A stretch of 64,000 nt of DNA, taken from Rhodococcus sp. IEGM 1379. GTDB lineage: Bacteria > Actinomycetota > Actinomycetes > Mycobacteriales > Mycobacteriaceae. Both the position numbers and the translations under genes were made by a program. The notes under the pieces were generated by a model. That model ran no database searches. It was not told the DNA's origin and saw only the letters and a program-made list of their open reading frames with translations. Positions 24,799-32,384 of this stretch are shown in pieces; position 1 is the stretch's first letter, and every line of letters begins with the position of its first letter. The stretch spans positions 124,001-188,000 of the forward strand of contig NZ_JASHKR010000002.1 in assembly GCF_030056815.1 (NCBI RefSeq), in the 5' to 3' direction.

Positions 24799-25439
24799 TG
24801 AAGCGATGGATTGTTAGTCTCGTTGCACTGGGCCTCGTTGTCTACGTGGGCACCATCGTCTGGATTTCTATCGCGTCGGCTGGGCATACCTCCGACGTGG
24901 CGGATGCACCGGAAGCTCCGGTGGTGATCGTTCTAGGCGCACAAATCAAGGATGGGAAGCCGATGGCCTTCCTGAGAGGTCGCCTCGACGCAGCTGTTCA
25001 GCTGGTCGAGGACGGGAAGGCGCGTGCGGTACTGGTGTCGGGAGATGCAAACGGCGCTTCGGGCGACGAGATCGCTGCAATGACGAACTACCTGGTGGAG
25101 CAGGGTATCGATGAGCGTCGGATTGTCGGGGATCCGTACGGACTCGATACGTACGACACCTGTTTCCGGGCAATACATACGTATGGCATTGCTGACGCGT
25201 TGATTGTCACGCAGGGGTATCACGTGCCTCGGGCGGTGGCGCTGTGCCGCGATGCCGGGATCAATGCGCACGGCGTGAACAGTGATTGCGGCTGCGCGAC
25301 GCCGACTCTGGTCAAGAATGCTGCTCGGGAATGGATTTTGGCCAAACCCAAAGCGGCACTGGATATGTTGTGGGGACGCGATGCCAAGGTCACCACTCCG
25401 CGGGAAGATTCTGTGCAGCTGGCCTTGAACGTGCAGTGA
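24798..25439 (+). CDS. SanA/YdcF-like DUF218 membrane protein
   Basis: The 213-aa protein has one N-terminal membrane helix (residues about 4-27) and an extracytoplasmic DUF218 domain: VVIVLGAQIKDGKPMAFLRGRLDAAVQL, LVSGDANG, GDPYGLDTYDTCFRA and TQGYHVPRAV. SanA affects vancomycin sensitivity in enterics; the domain is thought to act on envelope precursors. The position after a secreted lipase supports an envelope role, but the reaction is not known. Confidence 0.85.
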   Translation: MKRWIVSLVALGLVVYVGTIVWISIASAGHTSDVADAPEAPVVIVLGAQIKDGKPMAFLRGRLDAAVQLVEDGKARAVLVSGDANGASGDEIAAMTNYLVEQGIDERRIVGDPYGLDTYDTCFRAIHTYGIADALIVTQGYHVPRAVALCRDAGINAHGVNSDCGCATPTLVKNAAREWILAKPKAALDMLWGRDAKVTTPREDSVQLALNVQ

Positions 25440-25463
25440 CACAGCATGGCCCGGAAGTGGCAC

Positions 25464-25502
25464 ACGTATGGCCGGTGCGCGAGATGCTCACCGGCCATAC
25501 GT
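25464..25502. terminator. Convergent terminator hairpin
   Basis: ACGTATGGCCGGTG (25464-25477) pairs perfectly with CACCGGCCATACGT (25489-25502) around an 11-base loop. It lies between the convergent SanA-like gene and the last gene of the amine dehydrogenase operon and has only a weak A/T-rich flank. Confidence 0.7.
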
Positions 25503-25515
25503 ATTCGGTAAAAAT

Positions 25516-26352
25516 TCAGATCAAGGATGCAGCGGCAAAGGCCCCCAATGTAATCAGTGCTGCGCCGGTGATGCTCTGTACTCGACGGTCGACGACGCAC
25601 ATGATCGAGAGGAAGCCGGGCATCGAGCCACCACGTCGGGTATGCACGATTGCGGCGAGGCTGGGCATGCACCGCCCGAGCGAGACTACGGTAAATAGGG
25701 CGGCACCAAGGAGCGGCGAACCCGAGGCGATGACGCCGAGCGCGAGCAGGTAGTACGCGCTGGATCGGATGAAAATCAAAAATCCCGGCCCGATGATTGC
25801 GCCGAAGATCAGTGAAACTTTCCACGGTGCCATCGTTCGACGCAGATGTCGTGGAAGCTGTTGGCGCCGCATCGGAGTCGGCATGTTGAGGACACCCAAC
25901 TCGTGCAGTCCGTAGGCGAGCGCCAGGACGGCCCAGGCTGCCAAAGCCCAGCCGATCGGAATGTAGCCGGAGACAGCCGCGCCGAGGCCGCCGATCAGTG
26001 CTCCGGTCACGGCTCCTGTCGTGACGGAACCCAGTGCGTGCCAGCCGAGTCGGCGAATGGGAGTCGAAGAACCCTTGCGGTCAGGCTGTTTCGGTGCAGC
26101 GACCACTCCGGCGACCGACATGCCGCAGGTAGACCAATTGGCTGCCAGTGACGTCACCAATCCTGCTCCGACGACTGCCGTCGTCAAAGCGGTGATGTTC
26201 GAAGGACCCGACAGGATTGCGATGCCGGCGCCGGTTGCGGCACCCGCGGCGATCAGTGTTACCCGGGTGGCGGTGCCGACCGAGCCTTGAAGGGTAGGGC
26301 GGATGTCGGGGACATCCGTCTCGAGTGGGCCGTGTGAGAGAACGGTAGTCAT
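25516..26352 (-). CDS. Polytopic membrane protein of the TTQ operon (MauF-like candidate)
   Basis: The 278-aa protein has about seven or eight hydrophobic segments and no enzymatic motif. A conserved-looking STCGMSVAGVV segment lies in an early helix region, and a basic loop MPTPMRRQQLPRHLRRTM lies in the middle. GGAGG lies 5 bases before the ATG at 26352. It is the last gene of the amine dehydrogenase operon. In Paracoccus the mau operon contains mauF, a membrane protein of similar size needed for active enzyme; I infer that this gene may take that place, but I cannot confirm homology by eye. Other options are a copper or amine transporter. Confidence 0.6.
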   Translation of the reverse strand: MTTVLSHGPLETDVPDIRPTLQGSVGTATRVTLIAAGAATGAGIAILSGPSNITALTTAVVGAGLVTSLAANWSTCGMSVAGVVAAPKQPDRKGSSTPIRRLGWHALGSVTTGAVTGALIGGLGAAVSGYIPIGWALAAWAVLALAYGLHELGVLNMPTPMRRQQLPRHLRRTMAPWKVSLIFGAIIGPGFLIFIRSSAYYLLALGVIASGSPLLGAALFTVVSLGRCMPSLAAIVHTRRGGSMPGFLSIMCVVDRRVQSITGAALITLGAFAAASLI

Positions 26353-26389
26353 CAGAACCTCCAAAAGGTGTGTAGTTCAAGAAAAGCGA

Positions 26390-26713
26390 TCACAGGACTG
26401 TGATGATTCCGGTCATGTATGGATGCACGGAGCACGAGTACTCGTAGACACCCGGGTCGGTGAACGTGTGCCGGTAGGTGCCGTCGCCGGTGATGCCGCT
26501 GTCGAACAGTCCCGGCGATTCCACGTGATGCAGCAATCCTCCGTCGTCGAAGCGCCACTCGACCGTGCCGCCGCGCGAGGTCGTGACATCCATCGGGCTG
26601 AACTGAACATTACTGATCTCGACCACGACGTCGGGGGCGGGATCTTCTGTGCCACAAGCAGGAATGCACCCAGCTGTGGCAACAACGCCGAGAACGGCGA
26701 TCCACCTCCTCAT
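26390..26713 (-). CDS. Cupredoxin lipoprotein (second blue copper protein)
   Basis: The 107-aa protein is a plastocyanin/amicyanin-fold cupredoxin. The type-1 copper ligands can be placed: the first His in GGLLHHVESP and the C-x3-H-x2-M loop in SCSVHPYM near the C terminus. The N terminus is a short lipoprotein-like signal (ATAGC, with a second possible lipobox at IPAC). Its start overlaps the stop of the preceding cupredoxin by one base. It is shorter and more acidic than its neighbour. It probably carries electrons between the quinoprotein and a terminal acceptor. Confidence 0.88.
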   Translation of the reverse strand: MRRWIAVLGVVATAGCIPACGTEDPAPDVVVEISNVQFSPMDVTTSRGGTVEWRFDDGGLLHHVESPGLFDSGITGDGTYRHTFTDPGVYEYSCSVHPYMTGIITVL

Positions 26714-27057
26714 TACTGAACGATCACGGTGCCGACCATCATCGGATGGGGCGTGCAGTGGTAGGTGAAGGTTCCGGTGTCGTCGAACGTGTACGAGAAG
26801 GTTCCCTCGGTGAGCAACTCGCTCTTCAGCTTTCCTTCCAATGCACCGTTACCGACCACGTCATGGGGGAGCCCACCGTCGTTGAATTTCCATTCGACGG
26901 TCTGGCCCTTCTGGATGGTGACCGACGCCGGCGTGTAGGCCATGTTCTTCACCTCGATCACAACGGCGGGTTCGGTGGACGCAGTGCTCTCGCTGCTGCA
27001 TGCGGTGAGGCTCAGTGCGGCGCAGGCGGCGAGGAAAGCGGGTACGAGTTTTTTCAT
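26713..27057 (-). CDS. mauC: Amicyanin-like cupredoxin lipoprotein
   Basis: The 114-aa protein has a lipoprotein signal ending in LTAC and a cupredoxin domain with MAYTPASVTIQKGQTVEWKF, the first ligand in GGLPHDV, and the C-terminal loop YHCTPHPMMVG. That CTPHPxM loop is the hallmark of amicyanin, the physiological acceptor of methylamine dehydrogenase. In Paracoccus amicyanin is soluble in the periplasm; here the lipobox implies membrane anchoring. GGGAGG lies 7 bases before the ATG. It lies directly after the multicopper oxidase gene, so it may link TTQ oxidation to that oxidase. Confidence 0.88.
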   Translation of the reverse strand: MKKLVPAFLAACAALSLTACSSESTASTEPAVVIEVKNMAYTPASVTIQKGQTVEWKFNDGGLPHDVVGNGALEGKLKSELLTEGTFSYTFDDTGTFTYHCTPHPMMVGTVIVQ

Positions 27058-27084
27058 GAGAGATCCTCCCGAAATTGGTTCTTG

Positions 27085-28692
27085 TCAGCGGACGTAGCGC
27101 AGGTTTGCGGTCATGCCGGCTTCGAAGTGATAGGCATTGTGGCAGTGGAACATCCACTCGCCTGGGTTGTCGGCATCGAACTCGATGGCCAGTTCGGTGC
27201 CGGGCAGGACGTTGACGGTGTCGCGGCGAAGTCCGCCGTAGTCCGGAACGGCGAATGTATGGCCGTGAGTGTGCATCGGATGCCACATGGTGGACGAGTT
27301 CTTCATCGTGATGCGAACACGCTCGCCCTGCTTCATGATCAACTTGCCCGCATCCGCCCCGGCCATGCCCCAGACGTATCGATCACCGGCTTGGATCAAC
27401 TCGATTCGGTAGTCACGGTCCGGTGACGTCGTTTCGAGCCGCACGGCTTGTGCGGGGCGCAGCGAACTTTCGAGCACCAGCCTGCCGCCCAGTTCCGGAA
27501 TCGATCCACCTACATCAGGATTCCCCAGGGCAGATGCGTCGTTGCTACGCAGGACCGTCGACGCATAGCCGTCGCGACCCTCGACCTTCGCGATGATCGG
27601 CCACGATCCGGACTTCACTGTTACGAGTACGTCGTAACGCTGGGCCATGCCGACGATGATCGTGTCGGCTGTGGCCGGTTCCACGTCGTAGCCGTCGGCC
27701 GCGATGATCGTCATCTCATGACCCGCCACCGCGAATCGGTACGGAGTCTCGGCTGCTGCGTTGATGATTCGTAGTCGAAGAACAGAGCCGGGGGCGGCGG
27801 TGACGACGGCAGGATCATTGGGCGGTCGCCCGTTGATCAGATGCAACGGATACGCAATGTGCTGTGTCATCCCGCCGAGAACCTCCGACGAGCCGTGGCC
27901 GAAATTCACTAATTGCTGCGCGAGCGTCATCTCGTCTGCGGAATGCTCCGCTGGCGCCGATGCGGCACCGCCATGTCCACCGTGGCCACCGGCGATTGCC
28001 GGATTAAGTGCCATCAAAACAGAATCCGGACTCGTGCCCAGCCCGTCGAGCCAATCATCGAGTACCAGAACAGCATCAACATCTGCCCCGCTGGCGTCAT
28101 TCGGATCTTCGACGATCATGGCACCGAAAAGTCCTCGATCGGCCTGCAGTCCGCTGTGTGAGTGATACCAGTACGTTCCCGGATCCGGGGCGACGAAGTC
28201 GTAGTCGAAAGTCGAACCGACTCCGATTGGAGCCTGCGTGGTGGGTGCGGCCCCGTCCATGTCGTTGCGAATACGAATTCCGTGCCAGTGCAACGTGGTT
28301 TCGGTATCGAGCGTGTTGTGTACGGCGACGTTGACACGGTCACCGGACGTCAAACGAAGCTCCGGCGCCACAGCAGCGCCGCCGTACGTCCACGTATCCA
28401 CCAGGCGTCCGCCGAGATCAACCGTTGAGAATCCGGCAGTCAAAGCAAACGCGGCGGTACTTCCGCTCCAGGACCGCGCCGACTCTGCGGCAGCAACCTC
28501 GGGATCGGTCGGCAGAATGTAGTCGAGATCGGTTGGCTGCGCCGGAGATGCTGCACTGGAACTGCATCCGGCGATCGATCCGACAGCACCGACTCCGAGA
28601 GCAGCGGCGCCGAGAGCACCCAGACTGAGGAATCGGCGCCGCCCCAGCTGTACCGACATAGACCTGCCGACTCCGGATCCGGGACGACTCAT
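27085..28692 (-). CDS. Multicopper oxidase, Tat-exported lipoprotein
   Basis: The 535-aa protein is a three-domain multicopper oxidase. All copper-binding motifs are present: HWHG, YWYHSHSG, HPMHTHGH and HCHNAYHFEAGM; the last supplies the T1 Cys, His and axial Met. The N terminus has a twin-arginine signal (GRRRFLSLG) followed by a lipobox IAGC, so it is exported folded with copper and anchored to the membrane. A His/Gly stretch (GGHGGHGG) lies in the middle domain. Its ATG overlaps the mauB stop. The family reduces O2 to water with electrons from small donors; here the cupredoxins and the quinoprotein are natural donors, which is an inference. Confidence 0.92.
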   Translation of the reverse strand: MSRPGSGVGRSMSVQLGRRRFLSLGALGAAALGVGAVGSIAGCSSSAASPAQPTDLDYILPTDPEVAAAESARSWSGSTAAFALTAGFSTVDLGGRLVDTWTYGGAAVAPELRLTSGDRVNVAVHNTLDTETTLHWHGIRIRNDMDGAAPTTQAPIGVGSTFDYDFVAPDPGTYWYHSHSGLQADRGLFGAMIVEDPNDASGADVDAVLVLDDWLDGLGTSPDSVLMALNPAIAGGHGGHGGAASAPAEHSADEMTLAQQLVNFGHGSSEVLGGMTQHIAYPLHLINGRPPNDPAVVTAAPGSVLRLRIINAAAETPYRFAVAGHEMTIIAADGYDVEPATADTIIVGMAQRYDVLVTVKSGSWPIIAKVEGRDGYASTVLRSNDASALGNPDVGGSIPELGGRLVLESSLRPAQAVRLETTSPDRDYRIELIQAGDRYVWGMAGADAGKLIMKQGERVRITMKNSSTMWHPMHTHGHTFAVPDYGGLRRDTVNVLPGTELAIEFDADNPGEWMFHCHNAYHFEAGMTANLRYVR

Positions 28693-30008
28693 CGGATTAC
28701 TTCCGGCGTGATCAATCCGCTGACATCACCGACATTTCCGGAGACCGCAGCGGAGCTGACCTGTTCACCGGTAGTTGCGTTGTAACCCACGATCTTCTGC
28801 GGTGCGGACCCGTCGACTTCCGGTCCGGTACCGAGTACGTACAAGGTGGCACCGTCGACCGAGAAGACCATGCTCTTGATATCGGTGAGACCGAGATCCG
28901 CGAGCGAGAGACTTTTCACCGGAGTGAATGTAGCGGCGTCGGAGAGATCGATCTTGACCAACGAGCCACCGCGTGCAGAGTCCGGATGAATGGCGCTGTC
29001 GGTGTACGCAATTGCGAGACGGGTGGCGTCGGCATTGATGACATTGTCGGAGAACCGGCCAGAATCCTGACCCGCGTTTCCGATCGGTTTGACGGTCTCT
29101 TTCGGTAGTCCGTTGGAGAAGTCGAAGACGTACACATCGCCGTTCTCGCTGACCAACAACGCTTTCTGTGCGTCGGGGGCCCAGGTGACCTTGCGGGTGG
29201 AGACAAAATCATCGGGCAGAACCTTGGAGCGGGCCGTCTCCGTCGGAACACCGTCGTCGCTGATCGTGACGTGGAGCAGCTCACGGCTGTCCTCACAGAC
29301 GCTGTACAGTTCGTGCCCGACCATCCAGGTAAAGGGTCCGCAACCGACGATTTGCAGGGCTCCGCTGGCTTCTTTCTTCTCCAGATCCACGACGCGGATG
29401 CCGTACAGGCCGTCATCCCACGTGACAAAGAACTTGCCGTCGGACGTCACCGCATTTGAACCGGGACGAGAATGCACGCGTGCCACGTCCGGGAGTTCGA
29501 CTTCGGCAGGCTCCAATAGGTTGCCGGAGTAGGTGCTGACCGTGAAATCGGCTGCGCCACGCGAACCTCGAGGCCTCCACACCTCGGCGGCGAGAACGGC
29601 GGGATCCTCGGGCGTAGCCCCGACAAATCCGTGAATGACCGGGTCCCAGATGCCCGGTCCCACGGTGATGCGGCTCTCGGCTACACCGGTTTTCGGGTCG
29701 ATGACATTGACGCTGAGTTCGAGTTTCCCGAACCCACCTTCGACCCCGAGAAGTCGATCAGGTGCGATCGGGATGATGGAACCGACGTGCAGCGGCTCGG
29801 GGATGGTATCGCCGATCTCCTGATCGTCGTGTCCGATCGAAATGCCTTCGCCGGGCGCGGTGAACGGCACGGTGGGATAGGTGACATCGCCGGCGCTGGA
29901 CGATTCGTCGTTGTCGGACGAACTGCATCCGGCGAGGGCAAGGACGACGGTGAGTGGGAGTACGGCTACTGCGGGACGGGCGAATTTTCGGTATCGGGAA
30001 GTGGTCAT
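28689..30008 (-). CDS. mauB: TTQ amine dehydrogenase heavy (alpha) chain, lipoprotein
   Basis: The 439-aa protein is the beta-propeller subunit of a methylamine/aralkylamine dehydrogenase. After a lipoprotein signal (LALAGC) and a Ser/Asp-rich linker come the family's propeller repeats, for example HVGSIIPIAPDRLLGVEGGF, DGKFFVTWDDG, WMVGHELYSVCEDS and the terminal PQKIVGYNATTGEQV. In Proteobacteria the heavy chain is a soluble periplasmic protein with a plain signal peptide; the lipobox here would anchor the whole alpha2beta2 enzyme to the membrane. The ATG at 30008 overlaps the light-chain stop (ATGA), which fits stoichiometric synthesis. Confidence 0.85.
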   Translation of the reverse strand: MTTSRYRKFARPAVAVLPLTVVLALAGCSSSDNDESSSAGDVTYPTVPFTAPGEGISIGHDDQEIGDTIPEPLHVGSIIPIAPDRLLGVEGGFGKLELSVNVIDPKTGVAESRITVGPGIWDPVIHGFVGATPEDPAVLAAEVWRPRGSRGAADFTVSTYSGNLLEPAEVELPDVARVHSRPGSNAVTSDGKFFVTWDDGLYGIRVVDLEKKEASGALQIVGCGPFTWMVGHELYSVCEDSRELLHVTISDDGVPTETARSKVLPDDFVSTRKVTWAPDAQKALLVSENGDVYVFDFSNGLPKETVKPIGNAGQDSGRFSDNVINADATRLAIAYTDSAIHPDSARGGSLVKIDLSDAATFTPVKSLSLADLGLTDIKSMVFSVDGATLYVLGTGPEVDGSAPQKIVGYNATTGEQVSSAAVSGNVGDVSGLITPEVIR

Positions 30009-30721
30009 GATCCGGCACCGACCTTGGGGCGTGCGGCGGGACGGGTCTGGCAGTCCTCGCCGATGATCGGCGCCATCGTGCACGTGTACGCCTGTGACTC
30101 GTCGGATACGCACCAGATGATTTCCTGGTCGTAGCTGCCGGCCACCGGGTTGTACATCACCGCCTGCATGTCCGGCTCACCGCAGAATGCATTGGAACAC
30201 GAAGGTGCACCACAGCAGTCGTAGTACGCGATCAGATATGTCTTGCCGGTATCCGGATTGGTACAGCACCCTACCCAGAATTCCGCACCGGGCTTGCTGC
30301 CGGGAGCGCAAGTGGTGACTCCGCCGCCATTGCAGGCAGCGCAGGAAGTGCCGTCCATGTTGCACCAGCGCCAGTATTCGCATTCGGCCGGATCTTTACC
30401 GTCGTAGACGGGGACCAGAGGATCGGGGCCGGGAAGTCCGGGGTTCGGAGCCGGTGCGGCGGGCTCTGCGTCCTGAGCGAAAGCGGTGCGAGTGACCGGC
30501 AAGGTACTGATCAGCGCAACTCCGGAAACTCCCATGGTCCATTTGCCGATTCGACTGATCATCGATCGTCGCGAGACTCGTTCGGAGAGTTTGCGCCCCG
30601 CGCGGCTGGTCAGTGAACCGCCTTGGCCCGCCATCCATTCGGCTTGCGCTTGTACGGTTGCCTCGTCCACCGGATATCGGTTCTCGGTCATGTTGTGTTG
30701 TGGGAATACATTGTCGTCCAA
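30005..30721 (-). CDS. mauA: TTQ amine dehydrogenase light (beta) chain
   Basis: The 238-aa precursor aligns with the methylamine dehydrogenase beta subunit. The two tryptophans that form the cofactor are Trp149 (FWVGCC) and Trp203 (EIIWCV), matching Trp57 and Trp108 of the Paracoccus mature chain, and the catalytic aspartate is Asp168 (YYDCCG, Paracoccus Asp76). Fourteen cysteines follow Cys114, consistent with the disulfide-rich fold. The long leader has a twin-arginine motif (SRRSMISRIG) and a signal-peptidase site near TAFAQ. TTG at 30721 is chosen since AGGAG lies 7 bases upstream; the ATG at 30691 has no ribosome site. Oxidises a primary amine to aldehyde and ammonia. Confidence 0.92.
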   Translation of the reverse strand: MDDNVFPQHNMTENRYPVDEATVQAQAEWMAGQGGSLTSRAGRKLSERVSRRSMISRIGKWTMGVSGVALISTLPVTRTAFAQDAEPAAPAPNPGLPGPDPLVPVYDGKDPAECEYWRWCNMDGTSCAACNGGGVTTCAPGSKPGAEFWVGCCTNPDTGKTYLIAYYDCCGAPSCSNAFCGEPDMQAVMYNPVAGSYDQEIIWCVSDESQAYTCTMAPIIGEDCQTRPAARPKVGAGS

Positions 30722-30765
30722 CGATTTTCTCCTGATTCGTGAAGAGGAACGAGCAGGCTCTGGGG

Positions 30766-31374
30766 TCAGGCCGCGCTGCCCGACTTCGCCCGTGCGTGAA
30801 GGTGTTGGAGTGAGGGCGTGCCGGATTCGAGGGCGTTGAGCAAGCTCTCCACCTGAGCCATGTGGTTGCACAGGCCCTTACCGCGAATCTTGCCGTGCTC
30901 GTCGAGGATTACGCCGTACGGAGTTGTGCCCACCTGGTAGGCGATACCGACGTCTCGAGCATCGATGTAGCTGAGCTCGTCGCCGATCCCACTGCCGGCC
31001 AGGAACTCTCGATGCTCTTCGGGTGTTCCGTCGGAAATGATGACGACGTCGAGGTCGGATTCGGCTCGGGCCATCGCCCGCAGTCCGGGAAGCAGGCTCT
31101 TGCAGGTCGAACAACTCGGCGCCGTGAACAGCAGGAGCTGTGGCTTGTCGCGATGGCCGCCGACTCCGACGGTTCGACCTTCCTGGTCGATCAGACCCGC
31201 AAACGACGGACCTGCCTGCTCGACCTTGGGTCCGGTATCCATCATCCGGGCACCGAGGGGGCCGAGTCGTACTTGCACTCGGCCGATTTCACGTGCGAGG
31301 GCAAGCATCATCATGAACAGAACGGCCACGGCGATCACGAGGATCACGGTTGCTACGAGCAGAAAAGTAGTCAT
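30766..31374 (-). CDS. mauD: MauD-like thiol-disulfide protein
   Basis: The 202-aa protein has an N-terminal membrane helix (residues about 2-25) and an extracytoplasmic thioredoxin-like domain with the active-site motif APSCSTCK (CxxC). MauD is required for the disulfide-rich light chain to fold in methylotrophs. The segment DARDVGIAYQVGTTPYGVILDEHGKIRGKG contains the cis-proline (TTPYG) of the fold. It lies just upstream of the light-chain gene in the operon, the usual mauED-A arrangement. Confidence 0.9.
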   Translation of the reverse strand: MTTFLLVATVILVIAVAVLFMMMLALAREIGRVQVRLGPLGARMMDTGPKVEQAGPSFAGLIDQEGRTVGVGGHRDKPQLLLFTAPSCSTCKSLLPGLRAMARAESDLDVVIISDGTPEEHREFLAGSGIGDELSYIDARDVGIAYQVGTTPYGVILDEHGKIRGKGLCNHMAQVESLLNALESGTPSLQHLHARAKSGSAA

Positions 31375-31419
31375 CGCAATAGTCCTGCCTTTGCGCAGTC
31401 AGTGGGGAGAGGGTGTAGG

Positions 31420-32010
31420 TCAAGCGCCGTAGCGAGAGGTGGCGTGCGCTGCCCGCAAGCGGATGGAGGCGCCGGAGAGGTAGTCGTCGACCGGGCGTCT
31501 TCCGAGATGAACGACGGATCGAATCTGCGCGGCTGAGACGCCCGCCAATACCAGGAGGAGGGCGAGAGCCGAACCAGCAGCCTGAAGTGGCACCGTCGCT
31601 GAACTGCCGATCACAACTGTGGCCACCGATGCAACGGCAAGGATTCCGGCGCGCACCGCATGGAACCATCCGATGCGCGGAATCTCGCCGATTCCGAAAG
31701 CGAAGCAACCACAGTCAAGGTCACGGCGGCCACGGAGAAGGTTGACAGTGAGCCCGAGAAAGAATGACGTGAACATGATTGCGGCAGCTCCGGCCGCCCA
31801 CTGCCGAGCAATCCCCGTCACCAGAAGGATTCCTGCTGCGGTCTCGGCAATCGGGAGTGCTCGTGCCGCCGGAGCTTCGAGCATGCTTGGCAGGATCTTG
31901 TAGCCACGTATCGAACGCACAACACTTTCGTGGTCCGTCAGTTTTGGGATGCCTGCAAGCAGCAGGACAAATCCGATGATCGCTGACGCGGTTGCGACGG
32001 TGAAGTCCAT
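31420..32010 (-). CDS. mauE: MauE-like membrane protein
   Basis: The 196-aa protein has about four or five membrane segments and the conserved DLDCGCFAFG loop, whose CxC pair is typical of MauE/DoxX-like proteins. The GIPKLTDHESVVRSIRGYKILP loop near the N terminus is also characteristic. MauE works with MauD in forming disulfides or exporting the light chain. CGGAGGAATC gives a strong ribosome site before the ATG at 32010. It is the first gene of the operon, transcribed from the 374-base divergent intergenic region. Confidence 0.9.
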   Translation of the reverse strand: MDFTVATASAIIGFVLLLAGIPKLTDHESVVRSIRGYKILPSMLEAPAARALPIAETAAGILLVTGIARQWAAGAAAIMFTSFFLGLTVNLLRGRRDLDCGCFAFGIGEIPRIGWFHAVRAGILAVASVATVVIGSSATVPLQAAGSALALLLVLAGVSAAQIRSVVHLGRRPVDDYLSGASIRLRAAHATSRYGA

Positions 32011-32384
32011 GATTCCTCCGTTCTTCTCGGCAGTAGCAGTGACGTATGGGACACATCTTGTACGTGTTCTACGGCGAACATGCTTCGGTGGGGATACGTC
32101 CGGGGGAGGTGCAAGTGGGATTGCATTTCCGGGATGAGAATGAGCAAATCTGCAGGTAGTGACGCCTATTCGGCTCGGGCATCATGTTTCGCCGAGCATC
32201 GGTGGCGTCCGCCGATGCAAAAGGGCCGTGCGAATTCCCACTTGGATCGGCACTGCGCGCCACGGTGGAAACCGGCCGGAAACATAAGCGGACTAATTTG
32301 ACTGACATCGGAGATATGCCCGCAAGAAGGTTTGGACATTGAACACCCTGCCGTTCTTCAACGGTGGAGAATGGACGGTGAGAT
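32011..32384. promoter_or_regulatory. Divergent promoter region of the TTQ operon and APC permease
   Basis: This 374-base gap holds no gene I can support. It contains an inverted pair of the element CAAGTGGGA(A/T)T: one copy on the plus strand at 32112-32122 and one on the minus strand at 32233-32244 (read as AATTCCCACTTG on plus), with centres about 121 bases apart, plus a short hairpin CCGTT-CTTC-AACGG close to the permease start. The two elements could be operators for the IclR regulator encoded downstream of the permease, one per promoter. No convincing -10/-35 pair could be fixed. Confidence 0.45.
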
